A stretch of 34,894 nt of DNA, taken from the IMG/VR virus record IMGVR_UViG_3300032820_000050, positions 1-34,894 of that record; one strand, written 5' to 3'. Shown here one piece after another: positions 32,233-34,894 of the stretch. The position numbers were made by a program, and so were the translations under genes. Under the pieces are notes generated by a model. The model searched no databases and was not told the DNA's origin. It saw only the letters and a program-made list of their open reading frames with translations. The DNA is from a virus. Numbering within the stretch: position 1 is the stretch's first letter; each line of letters opens with the position of its first letter.

Positions 32233-32433
32233 CTAATCTCCTACTTCCAATTCCCATCCTTGCTCCAAGGCTATTTGTAACATGTCTTTGGGAAACAATA
32301 TGGGGTCATCGCTACCTTCTACGAATATAGCCATAGTTGGTATGTACTCATCAGTTATGTATCCAAATGCCACTTGGATGTGTCTACCAGTTACTTCTTC
32401 TTCAAAATTCAAAATTGATCTTTCCACATTCAT
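32233..32433 (-). CDS. Hypothetical protein, 66 aa
   Basis: ATG at 32433 (MNVERSILNFEEEV) was chosen over an in-frame TTG further up because GAGGT lies about 9 nt before it. The product is an alpha/beta protein with acidic residues (HIQVAFGYITDEYIPTMAIF) and no Cys. No family is recognised. It lies between the DUF3846-like gene and the XPF-like gene. Confidence 0.6.
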   Translation of the reverse strand: MNVERSILNFEEEVTGRHIQVAFGYITDEYIPTMAIFVEGSDDPILFPKDMLQIALEQGWELEVGD

Positions 32434-32435
32434 AC

Positions 32436-32717
32436 TCAACTAACCTCATCTTCCATAACTATAATTGCATCTCCTACTATGGTTCTTCCTGAGAGAATCG
32501 ATGCAGTAGGATTTACTTTCAAGTTATGTAATAACCCTTCCTCGTTAACATACATCTCTCTCCAACTAGGTTCTGTTCCTCTAATATCTCTTCTCAAAGG
32601 AACAGGTTCTATAAGACCACCTACATATGCCTGTAGTTCATCTAGAGTAAATTCTTTTCCATTGGCAGGAGAAACTTTAACTCCATCATTCTCTCCTGCT
32701 TTAATTAGCCATCCCAT
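32436..32717 (-). CDS. DUF3846-like protein, 93 aa
   Basis: The pattern FTLDELQAYVGGLIE, then VNEEGLLHNLKVNPTAS and IVGDAIIV, matches the core of DUF3846, a family common in phages and plasmids (typically LQxxVGGxIE, NEEGxxxxLxxNxxA, IVGD). Its function is unknown. ATG at 32717 is preferred, with GAAGGTGG upstream; GTG at 32726 is possible. Confidence 0.75.
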   Translation of the reverse strand: MGWLIKAGENDGVKVSPANGKEFTLDELQAYVGGLIEPVPLRRDIRGTEPSWREMYVNEEGLLHNLKVNPTASILSGRTIVGDAIIVMEDEVS

Positions 32718-32719
32718 GT

Positions 32720-33256
32720 TTACCACCTTCTATTAATATTTATTCTGTTAGCACCGAATCCAAAATTTCTACCTGAGTATTCCCCTAGACAAGTCTTGCT
32801 ACAAAAGTTCATCTCAGGATATTTTGCTACTTTTTTATACGCTTTTCTGTGATACTTATAGCTACTGTTGAGAGAGAAAGTTATTCCACAATTAGTACAT
32901 ATAGGTCGAATTGCTTCCCATTGTTTTTTTCTGCAATCTACACAAATATATTTTGTCTTAACCTTTTTTCGCAAAACCTTATAGACCCACTTACCACAAT
33001 CTCCACTACAGTAATCTACTTTATTTAGATTGATTCCCCCTCGTCTTTTAATTCTATTAATAGGCATGAGGGTATTATCTTTATGTGAATCACTTATAAG
33101 CTGTCTAACTCTTTCTCTTGTACGACTAATCTCATAACCAATTTCTTCTAATGTAACTTTAGGATTCTCCAATACAATTTTATAAATCTGTTCATTAAGT
33201 CGTTTGGCTTTAAGTTTATTAGATTTTCGTTTATGTTTAGGTAATTCAGAATTCAT
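32720..33256 (-). CDS. Sigma4-like HTH plus two zinc ribbons
   Basis: The 178-aa protein has an N-terminal HTH, VTLEEIGYEISRTRERVRQL (residues 34-53), nearly the sigma-70 region 4.2 signature (LEEIGxxxxxTRERVRQ), which reads the -35 box. Two zinc ribbons follow: Cys83/87/105/108 and Cys120/123/152/156. The ends are basic. It lacks sigma regions 2 and 3, so it is not a full sigma factor; it could be an anti-sigma, co-activator or promoter-recruitment protein. It lies just downstream of the RecA-like gene on the leftward transcript. Confidence 0.75.
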   Translation of the reverse strand: MNSELPKHKRKSNKLKAKRLNEQIYKIVLENPKVTLEEIGYEISRTRERVRQLISDSHKDNTLMPINRIKRRGGINLNKVDYCSGDCGKWVYKVLRKKVKTKYICVDCRKKQWEAIRPICTNCGITFSLNSSYKYHRKAYKKVAKYPEMNFCSKTCLGEYSGRNFGFGANRININRRW

Positions 33257-33257
33257 G

Positions 33258-34016
33258 TTAAATTCCTATTGCGTTTAATACACTGTCAAAAGTAGGATTA
33301 TCTACATCTTCTCCAATCTTTTCTACATTAACTCTACACTTCTCTATTAAAGCAAATCGTTCTTTTGTATTAGCGTCATACTTTAATTGAATTTGAACAT
33401 CTACCCATTGTGGCAATTGATTATTACCTGAGTATTCACTTCTTTGAGTTTTCTCACCTTTAGCGTTATAAACAGTTTGACCATGATGAGTAATAACGCA
33501 ATTAAGATTAGAGTTTCTAATCGCATCTAAAGAACTCTTCATTGCTTTATTTGCATAACGATAATCAAAAGGAAACAAGTCTCTACCTTGGCTCTTTCTT
33601 TTTTTATTAATTTCTTCCATCTCTACTTCTTGCATCATGTGATTCCAAGTAGTTCCTGTGTCAATAACAAGAGTTCCATTGTCATCACCTTCAGCTACCA
33701 CATCTTCAATAACACTTTTCATATAACGATAAATTTTTACTTCATCAGAAAGATTGCGAACTAAAGGAATGTCATTAGTACCTAATGCACTTCTAATAAT
33801 CTCATCTATCTTTATATCATCAGGTTTTATTAATTTGTTTTCCAAAGCATTCTGCATACTCCAGTATGCTCCTTCAGGTTCTAGGCTCAAGAAGTAAACT
33901 GGTTTAGGTGCTGTTAATGCAAAGTAACTTTTACCAACTCCTGTTGTTGCCCAAACACTCATTACTATTCTTCTTCTATTCTGTAAATAGTTTTCTAGAC
34001 TTTCAAAATTATTCAT
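33258..34016 (-). CDS. Sak4/RecA-like single-strand annealing ATPase
   Basis: The 252-aa protein has Walker A ATTGVGKS (residues 23-30), Walker B TLVIDTGT (115-122), and the phage-type motif VITHHG (175-179). The family is the RecA-core, AAA_24/Sak4-type recombination proteins of phages. It probably anneals or drives strand exchange. The first Walker A residue is Ala instead of Gly. ATG at 34016 (MNNFESL) with GAGGT before it was chosen. The Cas4-like nuclease nearby would supply single-stranded ends. Confidence 0.8.
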   Translation of the reverse strand: MNNFESLENYLQNRRRIVMSVWATTGVGKSYFALTAPKPVYFLSLEPEGAYWSMQNALENKLIKPDDIKIDEIIRSALGTNDIPLVRNLSDEVKIYRYMKSVIEDVVAEGDDNGTLVIDTGTTWNHMMQEVEMEEINKKRKSQGRDLFPFDYRYANKAMKSSLDAIRNSNLNCVITHHGQTVYNAKGEKTQRSEYSGNNQLPQWVDVQIQLKYDANTKERFALIEKCRVNVEKIGEDVDNPTFDSVLNAIGI

Positions 34017-34215
34017 CAAATACCTCATATGCTTTTGGTGCAATCCAAATGTCAGCTTTTCCTAAAGACCTTCTAAGTGGATTAATAAATATTTCTATAC
34101 AATCAGGACACACAGGTTGTTTGTTATCGTAATAAGCAAGGTGTGGTTTAAACCTAATCAACGTATTACATTTACAACAAGTATCTCGTATCCATTCATT
34201 TCTATCATGAGTCAT
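34009..34215 (-). CDS. Zinc-ribbon protein, 68 aa
   Basis: Two CxxC pairs, CCKCNTL (residues about 13-19) and CPDC (residues 36-39), form a simple zinc ribbon, after which comes a short segment with KADIWIAPKAYEVF. It lies between the Cas4-like and RecA-like genes, overlapping both ends, so it is translated with them and may be their accessory protein. Function is unknown. Confidence 0.7.
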   Translation of the reverse strand: MTHDRNEWIRDTCCKCNTLIRFKPHLAYYDNKQPVCPDCIEIFINPLRRSLGKADIWIAPKAYEVFDE

Positions 34216-34837
34216 CGCAAACTTCTTTATAACTACATCCTCGACATAGCCAAGTTAAAGGAGTCTTCATAGGTAGTTCGGAATTAGTTTTCTTCATTTC
34301 TATATATTCTTTATTCTCTAAAAACTTATTCCATAAATCTTCAAGTTCATATTCATCCCACGTTAATCTATAACTTCTTAATCTAGGAATGGGATTAAGG
34401 AAACAAACAACAAAGTTCATTTCAGTTCTATCTCTCATGTGGGTGTAAGCACCTGCTTGTTCTACCCAATAGAACTTATCGGCAAATAGTTTATCAACAG
34501 ATGAGGGTTCTTTACCCCAAGTTAATTTACATTCGTAATCTATCTCTTCTCCTGCAAAATCTATATGACCTACAATGCCATCTTTTTCTACAGACATTTC
34601 TTGAGTAGACTCAGGAAGTAAATCGGAGAAGAAAGACTTCTCCATTGAACGTCCCATAGTAAACCTAAATAGAGTTGTGTTATCCCATACAGGTTTATGT
34701 AGACGCGAAAGTGCTGTCTGCCTTAAACATAAAGTTAGATCAGATACGTGCATACCTGTTCTAGGTTCATTATCATAATTCTTTTGTAATTTCTCATGCC
34801 ATATTTCTTCATCGGCATTTAATCTTTGTACATCCAT
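34205..34837 (-). CDS. Cas4/RecB-like Fe-S exonuclease
   Basis: The 210-aa protein belongs to the PD-(D/E)xK superfamily with a Cas4-type cluster: Cys37, then Cys198, Cys201, Cys207 (WLCRGCSYKEVC) can hold a [4Fe-4S] cluster, and the active site is Asp93 (GHIDF), Glu102 and Lys104 (YECK). It probably resects DNA ends and works with the RecA-like ATPase. ATG at 34837 was chosen (GAGAGA upstream); one at 34873 remains possible. No CRISPR array lies nearby, so no adaptation role is implied. Confidence 0.8.
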   Translation of the reverse strand: MDVQRLNADEEIWHEKLQKNYDNEPRTGMHVSDLTLCLRQTALSRLHKPVWDNTTLFRFTMGRSMEKSFFSDLLPESTQEMSVEKDGIVGHIDFAGEEIDYECKLTWGKEPSSVDKLFADKFYWVEQAGAYTHMRDRTEMNFVVCFLNPIPRLRSYRLTWDEYELEDLWNKFLENKEYIEMKKTNSELPMKTPLTWLCRGCSYKEVCDDS

Positions 34838-34894
34838 TTTTCTCTCTCTCTCTAAGGGGAGAAGAACTTTCATCTTCTTGTCTAACGTAAGTTA

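Noticed and set aside
32720-33256. HNH homing endonuclease (because of its paired CxxC sites)
   Set aside because: No HNH or GIY-YIG catalytic motif is seen. The Cys spacing fits zinc ribbons, and the N-terminal motif fits sigma region 4.
34205-34837. Cas4 as part of a CRISPR adaptation module
   Set aside because: No Cas1, Cas2, effector gene or direct-repeat array is present. Phage Cas4-like nucleases are common without CRISPR.
1-34894. tRNA genes, rRNA or insertion sequences
   Set aside because: I saw no cloverleaf, no CCA-ended candidate, and no transposase or terminal inverted repeats.

Overview
The window is an AT-rich tailed-phage genome (Caudoviricetes, HK97-type head) and may be essentially complete. 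A packaging-capsid-tail operon lies on the + strand (5189-30439), flanked by leftward genes on both sides (1-4885 and 30436-34873). If the two ends are joined, the truncated leftward ORF at 1-168 meets an in-frame TAA at 34892-34894, and the two leftward blocks become one early transcription unit. This suggests a circular or circularly permuted molecule of about 34.9 kb. A bacterial host is favoured by Shine-Dalgarno sites (AAGGAG/GAGG), two hairpin-plus-T-tract terminators and one TTGACA-18-TAAAAT promoter. The fibre and virion-protein style is that of uncultured marine phages. The host itself cannot be named. No integrase, DNA polymerase, helicase, tRNA or CRISPR array was seen, so it looks like a small, probably virulent phage that uses host replication enzymes.

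Left block (minus strand, 1-4885): about 17 small, tightly overlapping early genes, mostly of unknown function. Many are Cys-rich mini-proteins under 70 aa that look like zinc knuckles or ribbons. A 30-31-nt element occurs twice (2023-2052, 4152-4182) just upstream of leftward genes. A terminator (4245-4283) ends the first leftward gene. The 300-nt gap at 4886-5188 is the divergent control region.

Late operon (plus strand): a membrane-anchored 430-aa protein, a TerS-like protein, a staphylococcal-type nuclease, a large terminase split into separate ATPase and nuclease genes with two membrane-protein genes between them, the portal, a protease-scaffold-capsid fusion with a strong internal translation start, a terminator, decoration and connector proteins, tail tube, a MerR-like DNA-binding protein, tail assembly chaperones with a complete -1 frameshift cassette, tape measure, hub, fibres (including three consecutive genes sharing an N-terminal module), and small holin/XhlA-like membrane proteins.

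Right block (minus strand, 30436-34837): a recombination/repair set (Cas4/RecB-like Fe-S nuclease, Sak4/RecA-like ATPase, XPF/ERCC4-type nuclease with helix-hairpin-helix) mixed with zinc-ribbon and HTH proteins. One of these joins a sigma-region-4-like helix-turn-helix to two zinc ribbons. The most notable items are the split terminase, the nested capsid start, the slippery-site/hairpin cassette, the sigma4-zinc protein and the MerR-like gene with an upstream perfect palindrome inside the structural operon.
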